A stretch of DNA of 8,045 nucleotides from UBA2421 sp964641895 (GTDB taxonomy: Bacteria > Planctomycetota > Phycisphaerae > Tepidisphaerales > Tepidisphaeraceae). The notes under the pieces were generated by a model. It saw nothing but the letters and a program-made list of their open reading frames with translations. It was not told the DNA's origin and searched no databases. Location of the stretch: positions 1-8,045 of the forward strand of contig CAZXLA010000173.1 of the NCBI GenBank assembly GCA_964641895.1, given 5' to 3'. Both the position numbers and the translations under genes were made by a program. Within the stretch, counting starts at the first letter, position 1; every line of letters starts with the position of its first letter. Below are positions 7,114 through 8,045 of the stretch, in pieces.

Positions 7114-7955
7114 CCGCGATGGCCCCGCCGCAGCCGAACATCACCGCCGCGTCGTCTTCATCGGCGCGGCGCGCGCGCGGCGCGAAGCTGCTGGTTCGCT
7201 GCGAGGATGTGTGGAAGCAGTACTACTTCCACGCACACCGCCCGCGCAAGCTTCGCGACCTCGTGCTTCAGACGCTGCGCCTCGCACCCGTCGCGCCGTC
7301 CAAGCCGACGTGGTCGCTCCAGGCGTTTAACCTCGAACTGCGCCCCGGCGAGACCATCGGCGTGATCGGCCACAATGGCGCCGGCAAAAGTACCCTGCTC
7401 AAGCTCCTCTCGCGCATCCACCCGCCCACGCGCGGCACGATTGAAATGCACGGCCGCCTCGGGTCGATCATCGAACTCGGCGCCGGCTTCCATGAAGACC
7501 TGCCCGGGCGGGAGAACGTCTATCTCGCCGCCAGTTTCCTGGGGTTGCGCCGTCGCGAGGTCGACGCGATGTACAGCCGAATCGTCAACTTCGCCGAGCT
7601 CGGCGAGCATATGGAAACGCCGGTCAAATACTTCTCCAGCGGAATGCGGGCGCGGCTGGGGTTCTCCATCGCGATCAACATCGACCCAGACGTGCTGCTA
7701 ATCGACGAAGTGCTGGCGGTGGGTGACCAGGATTTTCAACCCAAGTGCAAAGACGCCATCCGCCGGCTACAGAATGAAGGCAAGGGGATCATTCTCGTGA
7801 GCCACGACATGGACGCGATCCGCTCGCTCTGCACGCAGGTCATCTGGCTCAAGCACGGCGCAGAAATGGCCCGAGGCGACCCGGCGGCGACGGTCGATGC
7901 CTACCTCGAACACTACTGGCCGGGATGTACGCGAAAGGCTGAGGCCAGCTCCTGA
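7110..7955 (+). CDS. ABC transporter ATPase for polysaccharide export (Wzt/TagH/KpsT type, no C-terminal sugar-binding domain)
   Basis: This 281-residue protein is the ATP-hydrolysing partner of the permease just upstream. After a low-complexity N-terminal extension (1-25), the nucleotide-binding domain shows the Walker A motif GHNGAGKST (87-95), the subfamily-typical ELGAGFHEDLPGRENVYL stretch (122-139), the ABC signature SSGMR (176-180), Walker B VLLIDE (195-200, with catalytic E200), the D-loop region VGD (204-206) and switch histidine H232. The GRLGSIIELG region and early YYFHAHRP segment mark the polysaccharide/teichoic-acid export subfamily. The protein ends soon after the ATPase core (AYLEHYWPG, 264-272), so it lacks the extra C-terminal carbohydrate-binding domain found in Wzt proteins that recognise a chain-end cap. 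Export may therefore not need a terminal modification, as with KpsT-like systems; this is inference. It is the last gene in the operon. Confidence 0.94.
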   Translation: MTAMAPPQPNITAASSSSARRARGAKLLVRCEDVWKQYYFHAHRPRKLRDLVLQTLRLAPVAPSKPTWSLQAFNLELRPGETIGVIGHNGAGKSTLLKLLSRIHPPTRGTIEMHGRLGSIIELGAGFHEDLPGRENVYLAASFLGLRRREVDAMYSRIVNFAELGEHMETPVKYFSSGMRARLGFSIAINIDPDVLLIDEVLAVGDQDFQPKCKDAIRRLQNEGKGIILVSHDMDAIRSLCTQVIWLKHGAEMARGDPAATVDAYLEHYWPGCTRKAEASS

Positions 7956-7969
7956 AATCGCGCGATTTC
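7954..7969. repeat. Perfect 16-base palindrome at the operon end, possible weak terminator or binding site
   Basis: GAAATCGCGCGATTTC is an exact inverted repeat with no mismatch. It begins inside the stop codon (TGA, 7953-7955) of the ABC ATPase. As RNA it could form a 6-base-pair stem with a GCGC loop, but it is followed by only two T residues, so it is a poor intrinsic terminator. An overlapping alternative hairpin pairs GATTT (7964-7968) with AAATC (7976-7980). A protein-binding site is also possible. Confidence 0.45.
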
Positions 7970-8012
7970 TTGCATAAATCAAATTCCGGAACCGAAACGA
8001 GGCCGCAGCTAG

Positions 8013-8041
8013 TTGATCCGGATTCGTCGATTTGTTATGCT
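8013..8041 (+). promoter_or_regulatory. Candidate sigma-70-type promoter for a gene beyond the window
   Basis: TTGATC (8013-8018) and TATGCT (8036-8041) are separated by exactly 17 bases. Each box matches four of six consensus positions. They lie 58 bases or more after the last gene of the operon and close to the window edge, so a promoter for a + strand gene to the right is reasonable. A pair this weak can arise by chance. Confidence 0.3.
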
Positions 8042-8045
8042 CCTG

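Overview
The window looks like a chromosomal segment of a GC-rich planctomycete (Planctomycetota). The best clue is the N-terminus of the protein at 1669-3306. It has no hydrophobic signal peptide but carries the motif EPLENRRLM, a form of the LEPR-XLL motif that marks many exported planctomycete proteins. Strong GC bias at third codon positions, weak or absent Shine-Dalgarno sequences for several genes, and a Gram-negative-style ABC glycan exporter fit this. The assignment is inference from motifs, not from a marker gene.

Left part (1-1668): a complete single-domain, six-helix voltage-gated cation channel (16-855, +) faces a truncated MBL-fold/beta-CASP-type metallo-hydrolase remnant (965-1486, -). 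The remnant keeps the first ~115 residues, including the HxHxDH metal motif, then runs into unrelated sequence. The 109 bases between them hold no convincing terminator. A short divergent intergenic region (1487-1668) carries a perfect TATAAT box on the + strand and a small palindrome.

Middle (1669-3306): a 545-residue, Asn/Gly-rich, probably exported right-handed parallel beta-helix protein. Its C-terminal ending (D-x-x-G ... DVGADE) is typical of this class of planctomycete and environmental secreted proteins.

Right part (3517-7955): four tightly packed + strand genes whose neighbours overlap by 4, 41 and 4 bases: two paralogous family 2 glycosyltransferases, an ABC-2 type polysaccharide export permease (Wzm/TagG type) and its ATPase (Wzt/TagH type, without a C-terminal carbohydrate-binding domain). 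The simplest reading is that the transferases add sugars to a lipid-linked glycan on the cytoplasmic face and the ABC pair moves the product across the inner membrane. A perfect 16-base palindrome overlaps the stop codon of the last gene, and a promoter-like pair lies at the right edge, probably for a gene outside the window.

I found no RNA gene, CRISPR array, complete insertion sequence or phage element. The parts I would look at again are the unusual channel selectivity filter (TGDDW), the tandem glycosyltransferases with a shared N-terminal domain, and the beta-helix protein next to a glycan export operon. None of these amounts to a demonstrated new system.
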